A stretch of DNA of 28,582 bases from Candidatus Bathyarchaeota archaeon. Its GTDB lineage: Archaea; Thermoproteota; Bathyarchaeia; Bathyarchaeales; Bathycorpusculaceae. Every line of letters starts with the position of its first letter. Position 1 is the stretch's first letter. A program made the position numbers and the translations under genes. This document shows, piece after piece, positions 1 through 8,005 of the stretch. The stretch spans positions 1 to 28,582 of the forward strand of contig DAOVFL010000002.1 in NCBI GenBank assembly GCA_030672945.1, written 5' to 3'. Below the pieces are notes generated by a model. It ran no database searches. It saw nothing but the letters and a program-made list of their open reading frames with translations, and was not told the origin of the DNA.

Positions 1-597
1 AGTTAGGTTTCCTTCAAAGTTAACATCGATATCACCTAGAGTTAGGCCGGGTAACATGTGAACAGTTATCATTCCATTGAATGACTGTTCTGAGTATTCC
101 CCTGTAATGGTAATGTCGGTGGAGTTAAATGGAAAACCAGAAAAGTCAATCAAGGAAGGATATGAGTAGAACGAGTCTGGAAAAGTTACGGAACCATCAA
201 TATCGGTCATGTATATTCCGTTTGAATATTCACCAGTCATAGTTACAGTTGTGGCGTTAAATGGAAATTCTGAAGCTTCCTCCGATGGAACTGTTAGAGT
301 AGTGTTTATTAAAACATCATGTGTGTCACCGTCTTTACTGATTTGAGCGTTTAACTCGATACCTGGGTTTGGTGAATATGGGCCAAATAGATAAATCGGA
401 TATGGACTAGTGTAATTGTATCCGCTTGACAGCCCGACTGCCCCATCGGGATAGATAATAAACTTTACTTCTAGATCCATGTAATTACTAGGCATTACTG
501 TGGCATATACACCAGTGAATTGAAATCCATGAAAAGACAGCATCAACGATATTAAGTAAAACGTCATAAAAAGCGGAAGAATCTTGTTTTTTCTCAT
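1..597 (-). CDS. secreted surface protein, N-terminal part (cut by window edge)
   Basis: The minus strand is open from an ATG at 597 to the window edge without a stop (199 codons). The protein begins with basic residues (MRKNK) followed by a hydrophobic stretch to about residue 30, which reads as a signal peptide or N-terminal anchor. The rest is rich in Asn, Thr, Ser, Tyr and Pro with many N-x-T/S sequons, and contains two similar segments around FPFNATT and FPFNSTD, each followed by a TGEYS-type motif, so it is internally repetitive. No catalytic motif is visible and I do not recognise a family. It is probably a glycosylated exported or envelope protein. It shares an upstream region with the divergent ABC exporter at 694; a functional link is only inference. 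The C-terminus lies outside the window. Confidence 0.75.
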   Translation of the reverse strand, partial: MRKNKILPLFMTFYLISLMLSFHGFQFTGVYATVMPSNYMDLEVKFIIYPDGAVGLSSGYNYTSPYPIYLFGPYSPNPGIELNAQISKDGDTHDVLINTTLTVPSEEASEFPFNATTVTMTGEYSNGIYMTDIDGSVTFPDSFYSYPSLIDFSGFPFNSTDITITGEYSEQSFNGMITVHMLPGLTLGDIDVNFEGNLT

Positions 598-630
598 TTT
601 TCTTATCCTAGAGTGTATTTAGAAAATGTC

Positions 631-640
631 TTTATATATA
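631..640. promoter_or_regulatory. TATA box between divergent genes
   Basis: The sequence TTTATATATA reads as an archaeal TATA element on either strand. For the minus-strand secreted protein (start 597) a start site about 25 nt away gives a leader of roughly 10 nt. For the plus-strand permease (start 694) it gives a leader of about 30 nt. It is the only strong TATA element I see between the two genes. Confidence 0.5.
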
Positions 641-693
641 CTTTGTGAATACGTGAGAGTAAGTGCGATTTCAATTAAGGATGGTATTCTTAG

Positions 694-1866
694 ATGCGAC
701 TTGTTGCGATGTGCCTTAGAAACCTAGGTCGTAGAAGACTTCGGACTTTTCTTTGTGTTTTCGGGGTAGCTGTGTCTACGTGTTTTGTTGTTGCTGTTGG
801 TTCTACAACTTTAAGATTCGTTACAATTATGACTGATATGAACATTTTTTTCCAAGGTGACGTTGTTGTAGTTGCAAGGGATGTGATTATGATTCAAGGG
901 TTTCCGATTGGAGGAGTGATTCCGCAAAGCGTAGTTGATGAACTTGATAAGATGGACTGTGTCGACAGGAGTATCCCCGTAATATTCAATTTTGAATTTC
1001 ATCTTGGTGAAGACTCTGGTGTATTGCCAGTTTACGCGACTATAGGATTACCTTTGGAAGAGTGGTCGATGATTGTTCGTTTTGCAACCCTAAAGCCAGG
1101 CGGAAGATTGCCTGAGGCGAATTCGACTAACGAGGTTATTATGGGTTGTTCCCTAGCTGAGCAATTTGGAATATTAACAGGTTCTAATACATATTTGAAA
1201 GGACAAGAATTAACTGTATGTGGCATTATCGAGAGTCCATCTGCACTTTTGGGACGTTCAATAATCATGAGCTTAGAACTAGCTCAAGACGTTTTTAATT
1301 ATCCCAAGCGAATAAACATGGCTGTTGTTAAACCGAAACCAAGCATTACACAGGAGGAACTTGCTAGTAGAATTGAAGAAGAGATAAGCTGTGGTATGGC
1401 TTTAACGGAGAATGAACGGAATGAGTTGATAAAACCCGTTCTTGAGGCTGTGGAAAACTGGATTATGGCGATTCAAGGGATTCTTTTACTACTAAGCCTA
1501 ACTCTTGTCGCAATCGTTGGGATGATGAACGCTTCAGAAAGACGAAGGGACTTCGCAACTTTAGACGCTATAGGTGCACCATTAAGCTTCGTTTTCCGAG
1601 TTGTCATTCTGGAAACCTCATTAATCGGATTGTTAGGCGGTATTCTAGGTATAGCCTTCGGCGCCTTAGCGGCACTCGTTTTATCAAGCCTTTACACGAG
1701 CATTCCACTTGTCCAGTTTTTCCCATGCATTTTCGAGATTGTCCCACCAGTCTACGTGCTTGAGATATTCCTGGCAGTTGTTGTTGTATGTTGCGTTGGA
1801 GGAATAATTCCAGCTATCAACGCGACAAGAATGCGGATAGCTGAAGTTTTGAGGTCTGAATATTAA
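694..1866 (+). CDS. ABC exporter permease, MacB/FtsX type
   Basis: Integral membrane subunit of a type VII (MacB/LolCE/FtsX-like) ABC transporter, 390 residues. A first transmembrane helix lies at about residues 15-38 after a basic N-terminus (RNLGRRRLRT). A periplasm-facing core of about 200 residues follows, and three C-terminal helices (about 258-280, 300-333 and 350-375) form the FtsX domain. The basic loop with ERRRDFATLDAIGA between helices 2 and 3 is the usual coupling segment. Its stop overlaps the start of the ATPase gene by one base, so the two are translationally coupled. Such pairs export peptides, lipids or lipoproteins or act mechanically; the substrate cannot be deduced here. 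An ATG at 681 is in another frame and stops after 12 codons. Confidence 0.88.
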   Translation: MRLVAMCLRNLGRRRLRTFLCVFGVAVSTCFVVAVGSTTLRFVTIMTDMNIFFQGDVVVVARDVIMIQGFPIGGVIPQSVVDELDKMDCVDRSIPVIFNFEFHLGEDSGVLPVYATIGLPLEEWSMIVRFATLKPGGRLPEANSTNEVIMGCSLAEQFGILTGSNTYLKGQELTVCGIIESPSALLGRSIIMSLELAQDVFNYPKRINMAVVKPKPSITQEELASRIEEEISCGMALTENERNELIKPVLEAVENWIMAIQGILLLLSLTLVAIVGMMNASERRRDFATLDAIGAPLSFVFRVVILETSLIGLLGGILGIAFGALAALVLSSLYTSIPLVQFFPCIFEIVPPVYVLEIFLAVVVVCCVGGIIPAINATRMRIAEVLRSEY

Positions 1867-2540
1867 TGAAGATTAAAACTGTAGATTTGACCCGGATATA
1901 TCATGTAGGCGCTTCAAAGATAATTGCGGTCAACAAGAGTAACTTTGAAGTTAGCAAGTCAACCTTCACAGCCATAGTTGGACCTTCAGGCTCGGGAAAA
2001 TCTACGCTGCTAAATCTTATTGGACTTAATGATTATCCAACCGCTGGAAAAATCTTAATTGACAACACAGACACTTCGCTTCTTTCAGGTCGTGAGCGAA
2101 GAAAAATTCGGCTTTTCCGCATAGGTTTCGTTTTTCAGACCTTTAATTTATTGGCCACACTCAGTGTACTAGAAAACGTAGAGTTGCCCATGGCTCTGGC
2201 TGGAAAGCCTTCGAAAGAGCAAAGGGAAACAGCCGTAAGGCTCCTTGGAAATGTCGGTTTAGGCGGCAGGATTCACCACAGGCCGAAGGAGCTTAGCGTA
2301 GGTGAGATGCAGCGAGTAGCCATAGCAAGGGCGTTAGCTAATGATCCTGAAGTAATAATTGCTGATGAACCTACAGGGGAGCTTGATTCAAAAACAGCTG
2401 AAGAAATAATTGGTTTGCTTTTTGACATAAACAGAAATCGTAAGACTACTGTTATTGTGGCAACGCATGATGAAAAATTAGTTAAGGTGGCAGAGACTCT
2501 TTATACAATTAGAGATGGTAAATTAAAGCTAAAACATTAA
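1866..2540 (+). CDS. ABC exporter ATPase, LolD/MacB type
   Basis: Nucleotide-binding subunit of 224 residues, the normal length for LolD/MacB-type ATPases. Walker A is GPSGSGKST (39-47), the Q-loop Gln is at 91, Walker B is VIIADEPTGELD (163-174), and the switch His is at 201. The signature motif at 143-147 is LSVGE rather than LSGGQ; the Ser and the essential second Gly are kept, so activity is expected. The ATG overlaps the last base of the permease gene, giving one exporter unit. It ends four bases before the convergent small gene on the minus strand. Confidence 0.92.
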   Translation: MKIKTVDLTRIYHVGASKIIAVNKSNFEVSKSTFTAIVGPSGSGKSTLLNLIGLNDYPTAGKILIDNTDTSLLSGRERRKIRLFRIGFVFQTFNLLATLSVLENVELPMALAGKPSKEQRETAVRLLGNVGLGGRIHHRPKELSVGEMQRVAIARALANDPEVIIADEPTGELDSKTAEEIIGLLFDINRNRKTTVIVATHDEKLVKVAETLYTIRDGKLKLKH

Positions 2541-2544
2541 GTTA

Positions 2545-2772
2545 TTATAATAGCGAAAAATCTGTGAATTTTATTTTTCCTTTATTGTTAATGACCGCTT
2601 CGAATTTTTCAGTCCACGGATGCCCTTCTAAGTCTATCGGGCATGTTCCTTGAATTATCCAAGAATCATCCTTTTCTTCAATTATAGAAACATCAATTCT
2701 TTCTGCACTTCTCTTTTTCCTAACGAAATTAACAGCTACTTTTTGAGCCTCTTCTTTCGAGACAGCTTTCAT
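2545..2772 (-). CDS. small conserved-looking protein of unknown function
   Basis: A 75-residue protein convergent with the ABC ATPase. It starts MKAVSKEEAQKVAVNFVRKK (a helix with a basic end), then has alternating hydrophobic strands (IDVSIIEE, SWIIQGTCPID, FEAVINNKGKIKFTDF). A helix followed by a sheet with a terminal turn of Asn-Asn-Lys-Gly-Lys resembles the half-PepSY layout, but this is a shape comparison only. There is no signal peptide or metal motif. Codon use and the ATG start look genuine. A plus-strand open frame across the same bases (2650-2841) has a less natural composition and is treated as a shadow. Confidence 0.6.
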   Translation of the reverse strand: MKAVSKEEAQKVAVNFVRKKRSAERIDVSIIEEKDDSWIIQGTCPIDLEGHPWTEKFEAVINNKGKIKFTDFSLL

Positions 2773-2945
2773 GCGCTTTTTCCTCCACTATCTTCAGTAT
2801 CTACATTTGGGGTGGCATTAAGGGTTATGAATGGAGAATAGTTAGTAAAACTAAATATGGCCTTGTACCTACCATGTCGCAATAAGTTAAAATCTTCAGA
2901 CATTTCAGTTTATCTGTAAAGTGACTTATTCGGAAAAGGAAGGAT

Positions 2946-4019
2946 ATGAGCGGGAAAAGAAGGATAATAATTCATGTAGACATGGATCATTTTTTTACGG
3001 CGGTCGAGGAGAGAGAGGATCCGAATTTGAAGGGTAAACCGGTTATTGTGGGGGCTGACCCTAAGGAAGGAAAGGGATGGGGGGTTGTCAGCACCTGCAA
3101 TTATAAGGCAAGAAAGTTCGGTATCGGATCTGGCATGCCTATTTCAAGAGCTTGGAAGCTTTGTCCAGAAGCAATCTACAGACCAGTTAATTACATGCTT
3201 TATGAGGGAGTTTCCAGCGAAATAATGAGTATGCTACGAAAATACGCGGAAAAATTTGAGCAGTGGAGTATAGATGAAGCTTTTCTTGGCGTAACTTCGA
3301 AAGTGAAAGACTACGATGAAGCTGAAGCTCTGGCACATCAAATAAAAAGGGAAATTCTGGAGAAAGAAAAAATTACGTGTTCAATAGGTGTAGGCCCCAA
3401 CAAGCTTGTAGCAAAAATAGCCAGCGACATTCAAAAGCCTGATGGTCTAACGGTTATTAAGGAGGAAGATGTTGAAGGATTTCTCGCTTCTTTGCCTGTG
3501 CGTAAGCTCTTGTGGGTTGGACGGAAAACTGAGCAGAAACTGAAAAGAATAGGAATAAAGACTATAGGAGACATAGCTAATCACGATCCTACAGTTTTGA
3601 AGGAAAACTTCGGTTCCATGGGTACACAGCTCTATTTGATGGCGCATGGGATTGACAGAAGCGAAGTTGAAGAAAGAGGCGAAGCTAAATCTGTCAGTCG
3701 TGACTTAACTTTTGAGGAAGATACCACGGATCTTGAGTTTGTTTTCGATGCTTTAGATAAACTTTCAGACGATGTGTATAAAGATGTGGCGACACGAAAC
3801 CTCTGGTTCAAAACAGTTACAGTTAAGGTGCGATATGAAGATTTTGAAACCCACACGCATAGGAAAACACTGCCTTTTGCAACCAATCGTTTACAAGATC
3901 TACAGAAAACAGTGAAGTTACTTGTGCAAGATTATCTTAGACCAGACAGAAAAATACGGCTCGTAGGCGTAAGAAGCTCGAATTTTGCGTCTACAGAAAA
4001 ACAAAAAAAATTAATATGA
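2946..4019 (+). CDS. dinB: Y-family DNA polymerase IV (translesion)
   Basis: Error-prone lesion-bypass polymerase of 357 residues, close to Sulfolobus Dpo4/Dbh in length. Metal-binding acidic residues are visible in VDMDHFF (Asp12) and SIDEAFL (Asp110, Glu111). The steric gate that excludes ribonucleotides is Phe17. The fingers motif YKARKFGI, the thumb (VGRKTEQKLKRIGIKTIGDIA) and a little-finger domain from about residue 240 follow. A GGAAGG ribosome site precedes the ATG. The protein ends KQKKLI and then stops, so the usual C-terminal PCNA-binding peptide (Gln-x-x-hydrophobic-x-x-aromatic-aromatic) is incomplete; an A8 run sits just before the stop. Confidence 0.95.
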   Translation: MSGKRRIIIHVDMDHFFTAVEEREDPNLKGKPVIVGADPKEGKGWGVVSTCNYKARKFGIGSGMPISRAWKLCPEAIYRPVNYMLYEGVSSEIMSMLRKYAEKFEQWSIDEAFLGVTSKVKDYDEAEALAHQIKREILEKEKITCSIGVGPNKLVAKIASDIQKPDGLTVIKEEDVEGFLASLPVRKLLWVGRKTEQKLKRIGIKTIGDIANHDPTVLKENFGSMGTQLYLMAHGIDRSEVEERGEAKSVSRDLTFEEDTTDLEFVFDALDKLSDDVYKDVATRNLWFKTVTVKVRYEDFETHTHRKTLPFATNRLQDLQKTVKLLVQDYLRPDRKIRLVGVRSSNFASTEKQKKLI

Positions 4020-4058
4020 AGGCTTGAGGTGAATACTGAGTTCCATCGAGGGTGCAGG

Positions 4059-4469
4059 ATGAGTGAAGTTGGAAGATTATTGGAGAAATCAGGGTACTCA
4101 AGAAAAGCAATAGAATATTACTTGAAAAAAGTGAATGTTGGACGCATAGAAAACCCGAACGTCAGCTCAGTATATACCGGATCATGCGGCGACACTATGA
4201 AAATCTACCTTAAAATCGAATTTAACGTAATAAAAGACGCGAAATTTCAGGCAATAGGCTGTGCAGGAGCCTATTCATCAGGATCAGCCTTAATAGAAAT
4301 GGTAAAGGGCAAAACCTTGAAAGAAGCTGAAAAAATAACAGAAAAGGAAATAATCAATTTTCTGGGAGGCATACCGAAACAGAAAATCCACTGCGCTTGT
4401 CTATCTAGAAGGACTTTACAGAAGGCCATTAAAAAGTACCGGAACTCCAAAACTGGAACTAACACATGA
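4059..4469 (+). CDS. NifU/IscU-like Fe-S cluster scaffold
   Basis: A 136-residue protein with the NifU N-terminal (IscU) fold. The three cluster-ligand cysteines are in SCGD (Cys43), IGCAGAYSSGSAL (Cys68) and KIHCACL (Cys112). Asp45, which promotes cluster release, is present, and a second Cys at 114 is extra. IscU scaffolds assemble [2Fe-2S]/[4Fe-4S] clusters from cysteine-desulfurase sulfur; no desulfurase gene is in the window. I chose the ATG at 4059, preceded by GAGGGTG, over an in-frame GTG at 4029 that would add ten unconserved-looking residues. It follows dinB by 39 bases and may be co-transcribed. Confidence 0.85.
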   Translation: MSEVGRLLEKSGYSRKAIEYYLKKVNVGRIENPNVSSVYTGSCGDTMKIYLKIEFNVIKDAKFQAIGCAGAYSSGSALIEMVKGKTLKEAEKITEKEIINFLGGIPKQKIHCACLSRRTLQKAIKKYRNSKTGTNT

Positions 4470-4480
4470 CCTGTTAGAAT

Positions 4481-5026
4481 TCACTCATGCAAAACAAACT
4501 CCCACTTACACCACAAATCTTTAGGATGTTTTCCTGGCGGACAAACTATACAGTTTACTTCAACGTTCGGATTCAATGTTTTAGCAAAGTTTTTCAAATA
4601 GCCAAACCGAACTTTCTTGCATGGAAACTCGCTTAAACTTTTTTTCAAACGGGCTTCCTGTGTTTTACACTTGCTGATGCTTAAGACAGCTTTGTTATCA
4701 TCTATCTCAATTGTTTTGAATGGCTGATCTAAAGCCCAGCTTGACTTCCGCAGAAGATTCATAATTATCGGAATATCTACATTTTCACCTACTTGAAACA
4801 TTCTTCGCAAGCTCTTAGCTTCAATTTTAGCCATAATCTGCCAAACTCCAGCATCGACTTCTGTTGCAGCTTCAGTGCCAAACTTTTCCTCGATACCTAG
4901 GAAGTATAAGCCGTCAACCCTCCATAAGTTTCGTATTTGGAGAAAGAAGAAGTCAAGGAGGTTTTCACATGGCATTTTAGAGAGCATTTCACGGTCTTCG
5001 GCACTTCCAGGTGGATACTCACTCAT
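4481..5026 (-). CDS. DUF6125-like / L-2-amino-thiazoline-4-carboxylate hydrolase-like protein
   Basis: About 181 residues, soluble. The pattern of an N-terminal helix (CENLLDFFFLQIRNLWRVDGLYF), a Gly-Glu-Lys-Phe-Gly helix, Trp-Gln-Ile-Met, and a C-terminal cysteine cluster (Cys-Ile-Val-Cys-Pro-Pro-Gly then WCKWEF) resembles the archaeal DUF6125 family and the related ATC-hydrolase-like family, judged from memory. The Cys residues may bind a metal or cofactor. An in-frame GTG at 5035 is possible, but the minus-strand TATA-like element at 5048-5057 places transcription start near the ATG at 5026. The gene is convergent with the NifU-like gene and divergent from uppP. The reaction in archaea is unknown. 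Confidence 0.6.
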   Translation of the reverse strand: MSEYPPGSAEDREMLSKMPCENLLDFFFLQIRNLWRVDGLYFLGIEEKFGTEAATEVDAGVWQIMAKIEAKSLRRMFQVGENVDIPIIMNLLRKSSWALDQPFKTIEIDDNKAVLSISKCKTQEARLKKSLSEFPCKKVRFGYLKNFAKTLNPNVEVNCIVCPPGKHPKDLWCKWEFVLHE

Positions 5027-5047
5027 ACGTAACACCGTCTTAAGATT

Positions 5048-5077
5048 GTAAAATATTATGGGATTAACCTTTTAAAC
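5048..5077. promoter_or_regulatory. paired TATA boxes, DUF6125-like gene and uppP
   Basis: On the minus strand ATATTTTACA (5057-5048) lies about 25 nt before the ATG at 5026. On the plus strand CTTTTAAAC (around 5070-5077) lies about 30 nt before the TTG at 5105. Both spacings fit archaeal promoters with very short leaders. Confidence 0.45.
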
Positions 5078-5104
5078 TTAGTCTAGTCAAAAAAGAGAGG
5101 AGAG

Positions 5105-5914
5105 TTGACGAAGCATTTGAAGCATCTGATAGAAGTTATTATCTTAGGAATTGTACAAGGCTTAACAGAGTGGCTTCCAATATCAAGCACTGGACACTTG
5201 AAGTTATTTGAGAAGCTTTTAGGCTTTGAGGCTGCATGTGAACTCGTACTTTTTGATGTTATTCTGCATGTTGGAACCTTAATTGTGATTTTAGTATTTT
5301 TCAGAAAAGAAGTCTGTAAAATTTTGTCAGCTATCGCACATTTAGATTTTGAAACAGAGTATGGTAAAATTGTACCCTTAATAATTGTTGGATCTATCCC
5401 TACAGTATTGATAGGCTTAATCTTTGGTTTGCTAATAGAAGGTTCATTTAAAAACATTCTGCCAATTGGCATGGCGTTCCTTTTCTGTGGAACAATACTT
5501 TATTCTGCAAAGTTTGGAAAAGATAGAACTGTTAGCATTGACTATTCAACAGCCATATTGATCGGTTTAGCGCAGGGTATAGCTATAATCCCGGGCATTT
5601 CAAGAAGTGGAGTAACTATTGCAGTTGCACTTTTAATTGGAATCAAGCGGGAGAAAGCCTTCAAGTTCTCTTTTCTCCTTTCAGTTCCAGCCATACTGGG
5701 AGCCTTATGTTATACTACTTACATAGAGCTCGATGAACTAGCATCAGCAGGGTTGGAGTGGATTGAAATACTCGCAGGAGCGGTCGTAGCGATGTTCGTG
5801 GGCTACATTGCCTTGAAACTGTTTTGGAAAGCCGTAGCGAAAGGAAAATTTCACTTTTTCGCATTCTACTGTTGGCTACTTGGCGTACTATTGGTTTTGT
5901 GGAGCATTCTCTAG
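5105..5914 (+). CDS. uppP: undecaprenyl-diphosphatase-like polyprenyl-diphosphate phosphatase
   Basis: A polytopic membrane protein of 269 residues in the BacA/UppP family, the normal length. The two signature repeats are QGLTEWLPISSTGH (18-31, catalytic Glu22) and IPGISRSG (162-169), and the membrane His54 is present. It should remove the terminal phosphate from C50-C60 polyprenyl diphosphate; in archaea the lipid carrier is usually a dolichol-type phosphate used for surface glycan or S-layer glycoprotein synthesis. The TTG start is preceded by GAGAGGAG and a TATA box. Its last 27 bases overlap the end of the convergent cca gene. Confidence 0.93.
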   Translation: MTKHLKHLIEVIILGIVQGLTEWLPISSTGHLKLFEKLLGFEAACELVLFDVILHVGTLIVILVFFRKEVCKILSAIAHLDFETEYGKIVPLIIVGSIPTVLIGLIFGLLIEGSFKNILPIGMAFLFCGTILYSAKFGKDRTVSIDYSTAILIGLAQGIAIIPGISRSGVTIAVALLIGIKREKAFKFSFLLSVPAILGALCYTTYIELDELASAGLEWIEILAGAVVAMFVGYIALKLFWKAVAKGKFHFFAFYCWLLGVLLVLWSIL

Positions 5915-7324
5915 CCATTTAGGCTTGCCGGACAAAAATTCTGTCAGAAACCTTGCAAACTCGCTGTCTTTCCTGTAAACCTCTATTATTTCTTCGTCAA
6001 CGAGAATTTCAAATTCCCTACGAATCTTTTTTGAAATTCGATCAGCTACACCCGTGTTTCTTCCACCATTCCTCATTTTTTCCTTTAGCAGCACCACAAC
6101 ATCTGTATATTTCCTGCGGATTTCCACAACCCATCTTCCATCTTTAATGTAGGGTCCGGAAACAGTGTTTGAATTACCTGCATGTTTTAACAGGAATTTT
6201 TCGCAGGCGCTTCTCTTTTCAAGAGGTGGTCCCAAATGTTTTTTAATTAATGGGATAAGACGTTGCTCGATCTCAAAAATGAACATGCTGGTGGTTTTCT
6301 CGTTACTCCAGGGGAGATCTCGTATAATTTTGAAACCGTTCAATTGAATTAGTTTATGCAGTGATCGCTGGGATTTGTAGAGTTGCCCCCAAAGGATATC
6401 TGGAACCACATTTATTTTTCCAAGAGTTAAGAAGATAATCGCAGAGCCACGCTTATCTAGTGTTTGCATTAGTTCTTTTTCGGTTAAGACGGTTGTTTTA
6501 GTCGGGTAAAAGAAGTTAATGGTTGGATTTTTTAGGAAAGCTCGAGCAGCGGCTATGAAAGTGTAAAATTTCTGTGACCGCACTGCTGAAGCAACGTTTC
6601 TTCCCCTGTCCACTGGATCAATTGTTATTAAGGGTTCTTTGAATAGCAGTTTTAGTTCGTTCTCTCTTTCTTTATAATAGTTTTCGATGTCTATGATTAT
6701 CTTTTTTTTGTGTTGGGCGAAGGCTTCCAGCGTGTTTACAAAGGACTCATGGTGTAGAATCAGAAGTTCACATAAGTAGCCGCTGAATCCTCCAACCTTA
6801 ATTTCCGCACCATAAACATTTATCCCCTTCATAAACTTCTTTAGCAGTCGCACCGCATCCTTCATGTTCTTCTTTAAGTATTTCTTCGTATAATCTGTAT
6901 GGAATGGTGTACGATCTGTGGCGCTCAACCATTCTCCTCGCTTTACTTTGTAGCAAGGTACGATATTGATTCTAGTATCGTCGACTATTGCTTCGAGATA
7001 TGGATGCTCCGCGAACCTTTCGATCTGTTTTGAGCCTTCTGTGGCTTTCCTCGCTATTTTAAGACATATGTCTCCAAGGTGTTTTCGGGGTATGGTTGTT
7101 GGTACACGCATGAAAATATCTATGTCTGGTTCCCTGCTGAGCCACGTGTCCTTTGCAACGGAGCCTTCAACGCGCACCTCAGCGTCAATACTAGACTCCT
7201 TGGATGCAGAAACAACTCTTTCTTCCAGTTTTTTGGCTAATGCTTTAATCTTAGCCCGTTCACTCTTTTTCGGTGTAATCCCTTCCAAAACGGTGGCGCA
7301 TACCCTTTCAATTTTCTCTTGCAT
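5888..7324 (-). CDS. cca: archaeal CCA-adding tRNA nucleotidyltransferase (class I)
   Basis: Adds or repairs the 3' CCA of tRNA without a template. At 478 residues it is near the archaeal class I length (about 440-460). The head domain has GSVAKDTWL (54-62) and the catalytic pair EPDIDIF (Asp67, Asp69). The strand that normally carries the third carboxylate reads TRINIVPCYKV, with Asn120 where many relatives have Asp; Asp115 and Asp116 lie five residues earlier. The following domains include the ATDRTPFHTDYTKKYL segment typical of archaeal enzymes. It is followed 15 bases after its upstream neighbour thpR, with endA further upstream on the same strand, which groups tRNA end processing. Its 3' end overlaps uppP. 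Confidence 0.95.
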   Translation of the reverse strand: MQEKIERVCATVLEGITPKKSERAKIKALAKKLEERVVSASKESSIDAEVRVEGSVAKDTWLSREPDIDIFMRVPTTIPRKHLGDICLKIARKATEGSKQIERFAEHPYLEAIVDDTRINIVPCYKVKRGEWLSATDRTPFHTDYTKKYLKKNMKDAVRLLKKFMKGINVYGAEIKVGGFSGYLCELLILHHESFVNTLEAFAQHKKKIIIDIENYYKERENELKLLFKEPLITIDPVDRGRNVASAVRSQKFYTFIAAARAFLKNPTINFFYPTKTTVLTEKELMQTLDKRGSAIIFLTLGKINVVPDILWGQLYKSQRSLHKLIQLNGFKIIRDLPWSNEKTTSMFIFEIEQRLIPLIKKHLGPPLEKRSACEKFLLKHAGNSNTVSGPYIKDGRWVVEIRRKYTDVVVLLKEKMRNGGRNTGVADRISKKIRREFEILVDEEIIEVYRKDSEFARFLTEFLSGKPKWLENAPQNQ

Positions 7325-7339
7325 AAGCCCTAGCCTTTT

Positions 7340-7909
7340 TTATTGTTTTGGACAGAACTCTTTAATGGTTGAATAAATGGGTCCTTCTGGTGTTAGATCG
7401 CTTCGTTTAAGCCTTAAGCATTCAACCCCAACAATTCCAAATTCGTAATTTAGATTTTCAGTTATACACTTTATAAGTTCAGCCTTGTTTCTACCAGATT
7501 TTACACGAGCAATCGTTAGATGAGGACTAAAGCCTTTAGAGTCTGGTGCAAATCCTAATCTGCGTAAACGTGGCTCTAACTGACTGAAAACACTTTGCAT
7601 CTGGTCGACACCCTCAACGATTCCAACCCACACAACTCTTGGATACCGCAAATGTGGGAACGCATTGATCCCTTGTAACTTAACATCAAAAGGTGCAAAC
7701 TTTATCTTTTTCATTCCTTCAAAAATTTTTTCAACCATAGGCGGAGTTATGTTTCCAAGGAACCGCATAGTCATGTGAATGTTCTCAGGTTTAACCAGTT
7801 TCAAGTTAGCCCCAGTTCTAATTAGAAGATTCTGTATATCTGCCATTTTTCTTAAGACTACCTCGCTGTCTATGTCAAAAGCTATGAAACTTCTGATAGA
7901 TTCTGGCAT
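7340..7909 (-). CDS. thpR: RNA 2',3'-cyclic phosphodiesterase / 2'-5' RNA ligase (LigT)
   Basis: A 2H-phosphoesterase of 189 residues. The two HxTx motifs are HMTMRFLG (His45, Thr47) and HLTIARV (His130, Thr132). The family opens 2',3'-cyclic phosphate RNA ends to 2'-phosphates and can ligate tRNA half-molecules with a 2'-5' bond in vitro. It lies between cca and endA on one strand, so a role in healing ends made by the splicing endonuclease is a reasonable inference. The ATG is 15 bases or so from the start site predicted by the TATA box at 7948-7955. Confidence 0.92.
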   Translation of the reverse strand: MPESIRSFIAFDIDSEVVLRKMADIQNLLIRTGANLKLVKPENIHMTMRFLGNITPPMVEKIFEGMKKIKFAPFDVKLQGINAFPHLRYPRVVWVGIVEGVDQMQSVFSQLEPRLRRLGFAPDSKGFSPHLTIARVKSGRNKAELIKCITENLNYEFGIVGVECLRLKRSDLTPEGPIYSTIKEFCPKQ

Positions 7910-7947
7910 TTATCCATCCACTTCGATGTATGTTTATTTTTCCTCCT

Positions 7948-7955
7948 TTTATAAA
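7948..7955 (-). promoter_or_regulatory. TATA box for thpR-cca
   Basis: The palindromic element TTTATAAA lies about 40 bases upstream of the thpR ATG, predicting a leader of roughly 14 nt. The AGGAGG beside it (7941-7946) is too far from the start codon to be its ribosome site and falls inside the promoter. Confidence 0.5.
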
Positions 7956-8005
7956 TGCTTTATACAAAGTTTGACTGGTTAAAAATCGAGGTTATTTAGA
8001 TCTAT

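Noticed and set aside
2650..2841. Plus-strand 63-codon frame opposite the small gene at 2545
   Set aside because: Composition is Phe/Ser/Asn-rich without motifs, and the minus-strand reading has a normal soluble-protein pattern.
3990..4060. Frameshift in dinB hiding a longer C-terminus
   Set aside because: Both other frames meet stops within a few codons and give no aromatic PIP residues, so a simple indel does not extend the protein.
6966..7376. Plus-strand 136-codon frame across cca
   Set aside because: Antisense shadow; the minus-strand reading is a full CCA enzyme.
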